In this document: piece by piece, positions 16,801-23,419 of the stretch | Layout: each line of letters opens with the position of its first letter | How positions within the stretch are numbered: position 1 is the first letter of the stretch | Origin: Nonomuraea sp. NEAU-A123 | GTDB lineage: Bacteria > Actinomycetota > Actinomycetes > Streptosporangiales > Streptosporangiaceae | Assembly (NCBI RefSeq): GCF_018603905.1 | Contig: NZ_JAHFZZ010000040.1 | Location: forward strand, 1 to 64,000 | Reading direction: 5' to 3' | DNA length: 64,000 bases | Made by a program: the position numbers and the translations under genes | Notes under the pieces: generated by a model | Database searches by the model: none | What the model saw: only the letters and a program-made list of their open reading frames with translations | What the model was told of the DNA's origin: nothing

Positions 16801-17823
16801 GATCTTGGCCTTGGCCGGCATCTTGTCCAGCAGCGCCTGGGTGTAGCGGCTGCCGCTGACCGCCAGCGCGTCGAGCTTGGCGGGGGCCGAGCTGGTGACG
16901 TCCAGGGTGGTCGAGTCGAGGTTCACGTCGACCGAGAGCTTCTCGGTGGCCGGCGTCTGGCGCAGGCTCACCACGCTGCGGCCGGTCAGCCCGGCCACGA
17001 CCGCGGCCGACGCGCCGGGGTCGGTACGCTCGACGCTCGCCTTCACCCGCTTGCCCGTGAGGTCGACGGTGAAGGTGCCCCAGTCGAAACCGGACAGCGA
17101 CGCGCCCTGGTGCAGCCCGTCGAAGCCGACCGACACGCGGCCGTCATACTCCGCCCAGACCTGCGCCTTGAGGTTCGTGTCGGCGCCGGGCAGCGGCCTG
17201 ACCGCGAAGCCGAGCCCGGCGGCCGAGTCCTGGGGACTGGCCGTAGGCACCAGGTCGGCGGCCAGATCGGGCATGCCGTCGCCGGTCACGTCGGCGGCGG
17301 CGGGCACCCCCACGGGCCTGGCGGCCGAGCAGGAGACCGGTACGTCCTCGCTCTCCACGCAGAGCCGGTAGGACAGCGCGGACGCGGTCTTCTGGGCACC
17401 GAGCTTGTCGAACAGCCCCGCGGCCGGATTCTTCACCGCCAGCGTGGCCGCCTGACTGGTATCGGGCAGCAGCCGCTTCGGGTCGGGCCGCTTCGCGCCG
17501 ACACGCTTGGCCGCCTCCGCGGTGATCTCGTTGACGAGCGTGGGCCCGGCGGGCGTCGTCACCTCCGGCGCCTGCGGGCCGACGCTCTCGGCCCCCGCGT
17601 CCCTGCGGGCCAGCGACGGCTCCAGCGGCACGTTCACGACCGCGGGCGCCGGCTGCTGTACGGCGGGCACCGGGCGGATCCTGGGCTTGGCCGCCTGTCT
17701 TTCCAACGGCTGCTCGTACGACGGCGCGGCCGCTTGCGCGGCAACGGGCACGGCCACCAGGGTCGCGCTGGTCATGGAAGCGGAAACGAGCACGCGCACG
17801 AGAGCGTGCCATGGATACCGCAT
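13801..17823 (-). CDS. giant secreted repetitive protein of unknown function (1340 aa)
   Basis: No family recognised. Residues 1-33 form a signal peptide (ending VPVAAQAAA), followed by a Pro/Ala/Gln-rich linker to about residue 100. The body is almost entirely beta-strand-like with a degenerate repeat of about 90-150 aa whose core reads xxGxPxKVxVxLD: visible copies include SGLPAKVRLV, SNTPAKVDVTLD, TGVPARFDASW, RGLPDQVTVDL, TGLPSKIT and GDVPARFGVD. There is an FG-GAP-like VTGDGMPDLAAD near residue 200 and a Cys-rich insert (CVAGSPGCPPGAFCTDRGC) near 850. No LPXTG or lipobox is seen, so it is probably released or cell-wall associated. ATG 17823 has GGGGGTAAG upstream. Convergent with the alpha/beta hydrolase. 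Confidence 0.85.
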   Translation of the reverse strand: MRYPWHALVRVLVSASMTSATLVAVPVAAQAAAPSYEQPLERQAAKPRIRPVPAVQQPAPAVVNVPLEPSLARRDAGAESVGPQAPEVTTPAGPTLVNEITAEAAKRVGAKRPDPKRLLPDTSQAATLAVKNPAAGLFDKLGAQKTASALSYRLCVESEDVPVSCSAARPVGVPAAADVTGDGMPDLAADLVPTASPQDSAAGLGFAVRPLPGADTNLKAQVWAEYDGRVSVGFDGLHQGASLSGFDWGTFTVDLTGKRVKASVERTDPGASAAVVAGLTGRSVVSLRQTPATEKLSVDVNLDSTTLDVTSSAPAKLDALAVSGSRYTQALLDKMPAKAKIALTRGKDGARIRFSSPTSIRHAELHSYVYSDGALARAASVEARDVPPFMTAAYTAANGKQILTVDSGRPRAGSAKLLYFDRAAAKTVLRAELSGLPAKVRLVNDLAEHRVTHTSSSKIGRFAVVLQRDEGAISSPRGGHVTMIKNGAAVGVSGLLTGLSGFDVTYGAVPHAHLEVGSSGRSFLGAASIDGTRLARLEISNTPAKVDVTLDPAARKAVYQASGVIDKVRAAYTDTKSGPTIDGTILGVHDDVKAAWELGERSTVDITSSSTLGKVRIYANKAYVTKPQGEDVQAEVSGVRKHVELVADTAAKTLTWTSDGPVRSVSALARANSQGRYITAAAEVTGVPARFDASWNGDAYRFRGLSGPVGSAAVAFTNHDGAKAPAGPHLAAHYDQATGDLDASVRVKGLSAVEFSPGEQGFTGDFKAARQTLALDTDVTQGDLRFGLLGRLGPLPGRFAVSAAGGALTYSGSRLDVTARAWLGKAGALKNMAAAPAVPGGISLVDGGCVAGSPGCPPGAFCTDRGCFGVQGYLDVRGLPDQVTVDLAKKSFTFAGFAPERRSLGVYLASTILAPVPIKARATLTGLPSKITSMSVGPFDVTQGNAVQANYRIEPPATLGSLDLLAEAGNLRAHVAVDPVPAAVAVQGSYGAQTRIRVTNSAAVKRLSAKVTVDGTGTGELRFGDVPARFGVDADASGANLRMPAVTYKALGGVNTLDGYLGVEGGLIDPKGKLGDLSLAVTDLAADTTVRLNPDQSLDLVSRPVPTGRIQVHAGLAIDPVARQRIAVSKEVPYTTGFLSYQVGGDFGLGRSTIKDLSLDVRRMAWLRVRPGKIPFGMKAPPALGYLAPGFEGDYGRLALAASGVNLRPDVNLNVKLSRKLGNDIFRDAVRIGPATSLAMRRYDQRMRRIGAKQAISAAGVQLACLTLDAKPGFVAGKGTNSITLRGADGPQMVSLLDPGGQVPDYAVDLLTHFMSPFPGADWKVAGAKAGHCATGDPQA

Positions 17824-18030
17824 GGAACACTTACCCCCGAAGCGGTGCTATTTACCCCATCAGCAACATTGGTCACAACCCGACCACACATCATCACTTA
17901 CCGTCAAATTGGAATCCGACATGGGACCCCAACCTCAGGTCAGGACTTCTCGGCGACGTAGGTGTGCCGGCGGGGCCACCCGCTGAAAGGCCTTTGTGTG
18001 CCGGCCGGGCGAGCTGTGATCATGCCGGTC

Positions 18031-18099
18031 ATGAATTGCGTCTTCTGCCGCATCGTCGCTTCGGCTGGCCGGCCCTGTCATGAGAGGTTCACGAGGTGA
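18031..18099 (+). pseudogene. possible HIT-family N-terminal remnant
   Basis: A 22-codon frame begins MNCVFCRIVASAG, matching the zinc-binding N-terminus common to actinobacterial HIT-domain nucleotide hydrolases (xxCxFCRIVxGE), then diverges and stops at TGA 18097-18099, which overlaps the GTG start of the next gene. No downstream HIT sequence (HxHxH) is present. This looks like a deletion scar or chance match; too short to prove. Confidence 0.3.
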
Positions 18100-18620
18100 C
18101 AACAACGCCGCTCATCGAGAGTGTCCGGGTCTTGCACCGAACGGGTCAGTGGTGCCCCGGCCGCCGGATCGCAGAGGTTGTCGCCTACGACGCTCGGCTC
18201 TTGCCCGCGTATCAAGTGGCCGGACGGCCGACCATCGATCGCAGCTTCCTCTTGCTCGACCAAGGCATCCAGTTGACCAGGCCGGTTGTGTTCGAGGGCC
18301 CGGTAGAGAGTTGGTGGTACGTCGACCTGGTCGAGGTCGAACTGACCGAGGCTGGACTTGTCGTCCATGACCTCTACGTCGACTTCCTGGTGCCACCCGG
18401 TGCTGATCGTTACCACGTCCTGGACCTCGACGAACTTGGTGATGCCCTCCGCCAGGGCCAGATCACAGCCGCTCAGTGCGCCACGGTCCTGAGCAGAACG
18501 CAACAGTTCATCGACCGACACCTGCGTGCGAACGTTGATCCTCCGCACCAGTTTCCGCCGGCCGGCATCGCAGTGCTTGAGTCGCTCCCTTGCTTCTTCG
18601 AACAATCATCAGGGACATGA
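18096..18620 (+). CDS. DUF402-like protein
   Basis: 174 aa. The pattern SWWYVDLVEVELTEAGLVVHDLYVDFLVPPG followed by YHVLDLDELGDALRQGQIT matches DUF402/FomD-like proteins, in which acidic residues bind a divalent metal and act on nucleoside phosphates or as phosphonate-CMP hydrolases. The short N-terminus (VLHRTGQWCPGRRI) is somewhat diverged. Start GTG 18096 with AGAGG upstream at 18084; its start overlaps the stop of the HIT-like fragment. Base composition is lower in GC than its neighbours (several AAC/TTG/TCA codons), hinting at separate origin. Confidence 0.68.
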   Translation: MTTTPLIESVRVLHRTGQWCPGRRIAEVVAYDARLLPAYQVAGRPTIDRSFLLLDQGIQLTRPVVFEGPVESWWYVDLVEVELTEAGLVVHDLYVDFLVPPGADRYHVLDLDELGDALRQGQITAAQCATVLSRTQQFIDRHLRANVDPPHQFPPAGIAVLESLPCFFEQSSGT

Positions 18621-18655
18621 CCCAGGTCCCGGACCTTTCATACGTTTCCGGTCGA

Positions 18656-19168
18656 TCACCCTCCGGGCCCCGCTGCGCCCAGCGCGTCGCGGAGCGCGGC
18701 GCGGGAGGTGATCCCGAGTTTGGGGAAGATCCGGTACAGGTGCGCGCCGGTGGGCTCCTCGTACCAGCGGACGAACGACACCACGGGCACCATCACGACC
18801 AGGGCGTACACCAGCAACGACGGCTGCGCCAGCAGCAGCGCCTGCCCCAGGATCGTGACGAGGACGGCCACGTACATCGGATTGCGCACGTGCCGGTAGA
18901 GGCCGCCGACGACCAGCCGCTCGGGCGGCGCGGCGGGCAAGGGGGTGCCCAGCCCCTCGACCACGAACCGGGTGAAGGCGTGGATCAGGACCGCGAGCCC
19001 GGCGAGCGCGAGCAGGCCGCCCACCACTCTCATCGGGATCATGATCCAGCCGGGGAACGGGATGCGCGCCTCCCAGTGGGTGATCCACCACGGGACAAGG
19101 ACGGCGACGGTACCCGGGGCGGCGGCGAAGAAGATCGCGCTTGCGCCGGCCGCCGGTGTTCTGCGCAT
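18656..19168 (-). CDS. isoprenylcysteine/phospholipid methyltransferase-like membrane protein
   Basis: 170 aa, four to five transmembrane helices. The motif LYRHVRNPMYVAVL followed by a Glu-Glu-Pro segment (WYEEPTG) is the SAM-binding signature of ICMT/PEMT-type integral membrane methyltransferases; the spacing to the C-terminal helix is slightly unusual. Target (lipid or small molecule) cannot be told. ATG 19168 is chosen because GGAAGGCGAG lies 4 nt upstream. It stands between the DUF402 gene (convergent) and a TetR regulator on the same strand 77 nt upstream, its likely controller. Confidence 0.78.
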   Translation of the reverse strand: MRRTPAAGASAIFFAAAPGTVAVLVPWWITHWEARIPFPGWIMIPMRVVGGLLALAGLAVLIHAFTRFVVEGLGTPLPAAPPERLVVGGLYRHVRNPMYVAVLVTILGQALLLAQPSLLVYALVVMVPVVSFVRWYEEPTGAHLYRIFPKLGITSRAALRDALGAAGPGG

Positions 19169-19245
19169 GGCTCGCCTTCCATGCCAGCAATTCACTAAAT
19201 GATGAGTTTAAGACCGCCCCGGCGAGCCGTCAACGTACCGGCACG

Positions 19246-19845
19246 CTAGATGAGCGCGTCGAGAAGGCGTTCGGCCTGGGTGAGGACGGCGGCGAGTGTC
19301 GCGGCCGGGTCGGCGGCTCGGGCGATGAGCATCCCGCCCTCGCACAGCGCCCCGAAGATCAGGTGCGCGCGGACCGTCACGTCGCCGGGCGCGATGCCGC
19401 CCTGGTCGGCCGCCACCTCCAGGCCGGTGCGCAGCAGCTTGAGCGTGTGCTCGTACTCGATCTCCCGTACCCCGTCCCACCCCAGGACGGCGGGCCCGTC
19501 GAGCAGGACGATCCGCCGCACCTCGGGGTCGGCGCAGGCCCGCAGGAAGGCCAGCGCGCCCAGCCGGACCGCCTCCCGGGGATCGTCGGTCCCGGCGGAG
19601 GCGGCGGCGATCAGCTCGGCCAGCCGCTCCTCCTGCCGGACGAACACGGCCCTGAACACGTCGGCCTTCCCGGCGAAGTGGTGGTAGACCGCGCCCTTGG
19701 TCATGCCGCTCTCGCGCGCGATGTCGTCGATCGAGGTCGCCGCGTAGCCGTCCCTGCCGAACAGCCGCAGCGCGGTCTCGATCAGCTCGCCGGTCGTCAT
19801 CCTGGTCCGCTCGGCCTGCGTCCGCCGCCCCACGCCCACGCCCAC
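19246..19845 (-). CDS. TetR-family regulator
   Basis: Up to 199 aa. The HTH is textbook (TTGELIETALRLFGRDGYAATSIDDIARESGMTKGAVYHHFAGKADVF in residues 16-64, quoted here only by its key parts: ALRLFGRDGY, SGMTKGAVYHHF). The ligand domain carries LDGPAVLGWDGVREIEYE and FGALCEGGMLIARA, typical of the TetR_C group near YcdC/SCO1712-like regulators. Start could be GTG 19845, 19839 or 19833; AGAGGTGG favours 19839. It lies upstream of the methyltransferase-like gene and divergent from the GNAT gene. Confidence 0.88.
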   Translation of the reverse strand: MGVGVGRRTQAERTRMTTGELIETALRLFGRDGYAATSIDDIARESGMTKGAVYHHFAGKADVFRAVFVRQEERLAELIAAASAGTDDPREAVRLGALAFLRACADPEVRRIVLLDGPAVLGWDGVREIEYEHTLKLLRTGLEVAADQGGIAPGDVTVRAHLIFGALCEGGMLIARAADPAATLAAVLTQAERLLDALI

Positions 19846-19910
19846 CTCTTTCGCCGCTCACCGCACTCAATCACACGGAAAACGCGTCGAGGAGCGGCGG
19901 GGCCACTGGC

Positions 19911-19916
19911 TAGCGT
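19911..19916 (+). promoter_or_regulatory. -10 element (TAGCGT), leaderless GNAT start
   Basis: TAGCGT ends 6 nt before the GTG at 19923, so the transcript is predicted to start at the codon itself. No ribosome site is visible. Confidence 0.45.
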
Positions 19917-19922
19917 GGGCGC

Positions 19923-20474
19923 GTGCACAGCTACCTGGAGACCGACCGCCTGACCCTGCGCCCGTTCACCGAGGCCGACGCCGACGACCTCGTCGAGCTG
20001 CACAACGACCCCGACGTGATGCGCTATCTCAACGGCGGCAAGGCCACCCCGCGCGAGGTGATCGTCGGCGAGACCCTGCCAGCCTTCATCCGTGGCGGCT
20101 ACTTCGCCGCCGTCGAGCGGGAGACGGGCGAGTTCCTGGGCTGGTTCCACCTGCGGGCGCCCAGGGGCGGCGCCGAGGACGAGCCCGAGCTGGGCTACCG
20201 GCTGCGCAAGTCGTCCTGGGGCAAGGGGTACGCCACGGAGGGCTCGCTGGCCCTCATCGACAAGGCGTTCGCCGAGCTGGGCGCCCGCCGGGTCTTCGCC
20301 CAGACGATGGCGGTGAACCGCGGCTCCCGGCGGGTGATGGAGAAGTGCGGGCTGCGCTTCGTCCGTACGTTCTTCGAGGACTGGCCGGACCCGATCGACG
20401 GGTCCGACCAGGGGGAGGTGGAGTACGAGCTGCTCAGGTCCGATTGGGCGGCCAGGCAAAGCGTTAGGCGCTGA
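19923..20474 (+). CDS. GNAT N-acetyltransferase (RimJ/RimL-like)
   Basis: 183 aa acetyl-CoA-dependent acetyltransferase. N-terminal LETDRLTLRPFTEADADDLVELHNDPDVMRYL is characteristic of the RimJ/RimL/Acetyltransf_3 group; the acetyl-CoA loop is KSSWGKGYATEGSLAL, followed by GARRVFAQTMAVNRGSRRVMEKCGLRF (given as family landmarks: NRGSRRVMEKCGL). Substrate may be a ribosomal protein N-terminus or a small amine. The 3' end overlaps the convergent membrane gene by 11 nt. Confidence 0.92.
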   Translation: MHSYLETDRLTLRPFTEADADDLVELHNDPDVMRYLNGGKATPREVIVGETLPAFIRGGYFAAVERETGEFLGWFHLRAPRGGAEDEPELGYRLRKSSWGKGYATEGSLALIDKAFAELGARRVFAQTMAVNRGSRRVMEKCGLRFVRTFFEDWPDPIDGSDQGEVEYELLRSDWAARQSVRR

Positions 20475-21081
20475 GGGCGCCCGCGGAAGGTCCCCGGCCG
20501 AGCAGCAGCGCGCCCAGCCACAGCACCGCCATCCCCACCGCGACCAGCGCCGAGTCGCGGCCGACGCCGAACATCGCCACGGCCATCACCACGACTCCGG
20601 CCGCGAGCACCACGGCGCTGAGCGAGGTGGCCCGCCGCAGCACCGCCATGATCCCGGCCAGCACCAGGAGCGCCACGAAGAACAGCTGGGCGCCCACCGA
20701 GTACACGACCAGATCCACCCCCGGATAACCCTGCACCTGGTCGAACACCGCCCGCATCGCCGCGCCGTCCGCCGAGGTGAACCCGGCCACCAGGTCGATG
20801 ACGAGCTGGGCCACGTTGGCCAGGACGCTGAACAGCGCCACCCCGGTCACCGCCCACACGGCCGCCTTCTGCCGGGAGGTCGCGGGCGCCGCCATCCGCC
20901 GCAGCTCCAGCACCATGACGCCGAACAGCAGGAATCCCAGCAGCCATACGGCGTGCGCGGCCGTCCACCACGGACCGGGTACGAGGTCGCCGTCGATGGG
21001 ACGCATGAGGAGCCAGCCGCCGAGGAACGCGGCGGGCCCGGCCGTGAAGGAGGCCCGGGCGAGGTTGTTGGTGGGGGTCAT
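20464..21081 (-). CDS. polytopic membrane protein, DUF4386-like
   Basis: About 205 aa with six transmembrane segments (FLGGWLLM, AVWLLGFLLFGVMVLEL, AVWAVTGVALFSVLANVAQLVIDLV, VDLVVYSVGAQLFFVALLVLAGIMAVL, LSAVVLAAGVVVMAVAMFGV, VAVGMAVLWLGALLLG by their cores). No catalytic motif is obvious. ATG 21081 (MTPTNNLARA) was chosen over longer upstream frames because those have GC-biased, non-membrane sequence. Its stop overlaps the GNAT stop, and its promoter region is shared with the SDR operator at 21176-21194. Confidence 0.72.
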   Translation of the reverse strand: MTPTNNLARASFTAGPAAFLGGWLLMRPIDGDLVPGPWWTAAHAVWLLGFLLFGVMVLELRRMAAPATSRQKAAVWAVTGVALFSVLANVAQLVIDLVAGFTSADGAAMRAVFDQVQGYPGVDLVVYSVGAQLFFVALLVLAGIMAVLRRATSLSAVVLAAGVVVMAVAMFGVGRDSALVAVGMAVLWLGALLLGRGPSAGALSA

Positions 21082-21175
21082 GACACCACCATCCCGCGCC
21101 GGCCCCACCCGCCTCATCGGTGATCGCCCCTGACCTGTCCCTGGGAATCTCCGACGCCACCTCAGGGCAGACCTG

Positions 21176-21194
21176 GTGCACTGGTCAGACCAGT
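21176..21194. promoter_or_regulatory. GntR/FadR-type operator, copy 1
   Basis: GTGCACTGGTCAGACCAGT, containing the perfect palindrome ACTGGTC-A-GACCAGT. TGGTnnnACCA is the classic FadR-subfamily core. The same 19-nt sequence, differing only at the central base, recurs at 30838-30856 beside the GntR gene. It lies 4 nt upstream of the SDR -10 hexamer. Confidence 0.75.
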
Positions 21195-21197
21195 CGC

Positions 21198-21203
21198 TAG
21201 GCT
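21198..21203 (+). promoter_or_regulatory. -10 element (TAGGCT) of the SDR gene, leaderless
   Basis: TAGGCT ends 7 nt before ATG 21211. The GntR operator occupies the space where a -35 would be, so bound regulator should block RNA polymerase. The same hexamer follows operator copy 2 at 30856-30861. Confidence 0.55.
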
Positions 21204-21210
21204 GAGCGGC

Positions 21211-21975
21211 ATGACGGCATACGACGCGTTGTTCCGCCTCGATGGGCGGCGCGCTGTGGTGATCGGGTCCGGAAGCGGGATCGGGCGGGAGTCGGCGCTG
21301 GCGCTGGCCGCGCACGGAGCCGAGGTGGTCTGCGCGGACCTTGACCTCGCCGCCGCCGAGGAGACCGCGCAACGGTGCGGCGGGTCGGCGCGCGGAGTGG
21401 ACGTCCTCGACGCCGAGGCCGTGCGGGCCCTCGCCGCCGAGGCGCCGGCCGACGTGGTGGTCTTCACCGCCGCCACGAACGTGCGCAAGCGGCTGCTCGA
21501 CTACTCCGGCGAGGAGTTCGAGCGCGTCGTACGGCTGAACCTGCGGGCCTCCTTCGACGTGATCCGGGCATTCGGGGCGGGGATGGTGGAGCGTGGGCGC
21601 GGGTCGATCATCGGGTTCGCGTCGATCCGGGCGTCGGTGACGGAGCCCGGCCAGGGCGTCTACTCCGCCACCAAGGCGGGGCTGGTGCAATTGCTGCGCA
21701 CCGCCGCCGCCGAGTTCGGCCCGCATGGCGTGCGGGTCAACGCGGTCGCGCCGGGCGTGGTCGAGACGCCGCTGACCAGGCAGATCAAGGACAACCCCGC
21801 CTGGTACGACGCGTACGCCGCCAAGAGCGCGCTCGGCCGGTGGGCCCGGGCTGAGGAGATGGCGGGCGCCGTGGTCTACCTGGCGAGCGACGCTGCGAGC
21901 TTCGTCACCGGCTCCGTCCTGTACGTGGACGGCGGCTGGACCGCCGTGGACGGCCGCTTCGACCCGCCCAACTAA
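21211..21975 (+). CDS. short-chain dehydrogenase/reductase in peptide/amide island
   Basis: 254-aa NAD(P)-dependent oxidoreductase. Rossmann motif IGSGSGIGRESAL (the usual TG is replaced by IG), VVCADLD after strand 2 (Asp favouring NAD), FTAATN in place of NNAG, catalytic Ser in GFASIRAS, and Tyr-Lys in YSATKAG; the C-terminus has VTGSVLYVDGGW. It is convergent with the aldehyde dehydrogenase (6-nt gap) but shares the GntR operator, so it is predicted to act with it, oxidising an alcohol to the aldehyde. Substrate unknown. Confidence 0.9.
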   Translation: MTAYDALFRLDGRRAVVIGSGSGIGRESALALAAHGAEVVCADLDLAAAEETAQRCGGSARGVDVLDAEAVRALAAEAPADVVVFTAATNVRKRLLDYSGEEFERVVRLNLRASFDVIRAFGAGMVERGRGSIIGFASIRASVTEPGQGVYSATKAGLVQLLRTAAAEFGPHGVRVNAVAPGVVETPLTRQIKDNPAWYDAYAAKSALGRWARAEEMAGAVVYLASDAASFVTGSVLYVDGGWTAVDGRFDPPN

Positions 21976-21981
21976 CGACCG

Positions 21982-23418
21982 TCAAGGGCGGATGATCGCC
22001 ATCCGGGTGACGGTGAGCTCCTCGATGGCGAACCTGGGCCCTTCCCGGCCGGCGCCCGAGTCCTTGACGCCGCCATACGGCATGTTGTCCGCCCGGAACC
22101 CCGGCACCTCGTTGACCACCACACCCCCGGCCTCGATCCGGTCGATCGCGGCGAAGGCCGTGGCCAGCGAGCGGGTGAACACCGCGGCGTGCAGGCCGTA
22201 CCTGGAGGCGTTGACGGCGGCGAACGCGGCGTCCATGCCGGGCACCGAGCGTACGCACACCACCGGGCCGAAGATCTCCTCGTCCCAGGCCACGGCCCCG
22301 TCGGGCACGTCGGCGAGCACGGTGGGGGCGATGGCCCGCCCGTCGAGTTCGCCGCCGGTGACGAGCGTCGCGCCCGAGTCACGCACCCAGCCGAGCACCC
22401 GCTCGGTCGCGGCCGGATCGATCAGCGGCGCGACCCGGGTCCGCGGGTCGCGCGGATCGCCCACCACCACGTCCTTCATCCGCCCGGCCAGCAGCGACAG
22501 GAACTCCTCGCGTACCGGCTCCTCCACCAGCACCCGCTGCACCGAGATGCACGCCTGCCCGGAGGCGTAGTAGCCGCCCCGCACCACCGCCGCGGCGGCG
22601 GCCTCCAGGTCGGCGTCGGCCGCGACCACGAGCGCGGCGTTCGAGCCCAGCTCCAGCAGCACCTTGGTGGGCGCCGCGCTCTTCGCGATGGCGTGCCCGG
22701 CCGCCGCCGAGCCGGTGAACGACACGGCCCCGATCCGCCGGTCCTCGACCAGCGTCCTGCCCACCTCGACGTCGCCGGTGACGAGCTGCACCCCCGCCGG
22801 GGGCAGCGCGCCCGACTCGCGGAGCAGGTGGACGAGCCAGAGGGTCGCCAGGGGCGTCGCGGGTGCGGGCTTGACGATCACCGGGCAGCCCGCGGCCACC
22901 GCCGGGGCGATCTTGTGCGCGGCCAGCAGCAGCGGGTAGTTGAAGCCGGTGATCCCGACCACGACCCCGATCGGCCGCCGCGTCCAGAACCCGATCAGCC
23001 CCTCCCCCGACGGCAGCAGGTCCAGCGGCACGGTCTCACCGTGCAGCCGGGCCACCTCCTCGGCGGCGGTGAGGAGCGTGACGAGCGTCCGCGCCACCTC
23101 GACCTGGCAGTCGACCAGCGGTTTGCCGGTCTCGAGTACGAGCAGGCGCTCGAACTCCGCGCGCCGCGCGGCCAGGGCGTCGTGGGCGCCCATGAGCGCG
23201 GCGCGGCGGGCGTGCGAGGGGAGCGCGGCCATGCCGGGAGCGGCCTCCAGCGCGGCCTCCACGGCCTGCCGGGCCAGCGCGACAGTGCCGACAGGGGCGG
23301 TCGTCACCACCGAGCCGTCGTACGGGAAGATCACGTCGGTGGTGTCGGCGACCTCAACCCACCCGTCACCCACAGGCAGCCCGTCGGGCCAGCCCCCGGA
23401 CCAGTCCTGAAATGTCAC
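21982..23418 (-). CDS. NAD(P)-dependent aldehyde dehydrogenase
   Basis: 478-aa ALDH-superfamily enzyme oxidising an aldehyde to the acid. Landmarks: GITGFNYPLLLAAHKIAPAV, VSFTGSAAAG, catalytic Glu in LLELGSNAALVV, catalytic Cys in YASGQACISVQR, and VNEVPGFRADNMPYGGVKDSGAGREGP near the C-terminus (core: MPYGGVKDSG). It is the last gene of the long operon; start GTG 23418 lies 2 nt from the peptidase stop with GGGGGAAG upstream, and the longer upstream frame is rejected. Probably acts after the SDR. Confidence 0.92.
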   Translation of the reverse strand: MTFQDWSGGWPDGLPVGDGWVEVADTTDVIFPYDGSVVTTAPVGTVALARQAVEAALEAAPGMAALPSHARRAALMGAHDALAARRAEFERLLVLETGKPLVDCQVEVARTLVTLLTAAEEVARLHGETVPLDLLPSGEGLIGFWTRRPIGVVVGITGFNYPLLLAAHKIAPAVAAGCPVIVKPAPATPLATLWLVHLLRESGALPPAGVQLVTGDVEVGRTLVEDRRIGAVSFTGSAAAGHAIAKSAAPTKVLLELGSNAALVVAADADLEAAAAAVVRGGYYASGQACISVQRVLVEEPVREEFLSLLAGRMKDVVVGDPRDPRTRVAPLIDPAATERVLGWVRDSGATLVTGGELDGRAIAPTVLADVPDGAVAWDEEIFGPVVCVRSVPGMDAAFAAVNASRYGLHAAVFTRSLATAFAAIDRIEAGGVVVNEVPGFRADNMPYGGVKDSGAGREGPRFAIEELTVTRMAIIRP

Positions 23419-23419
23419 G

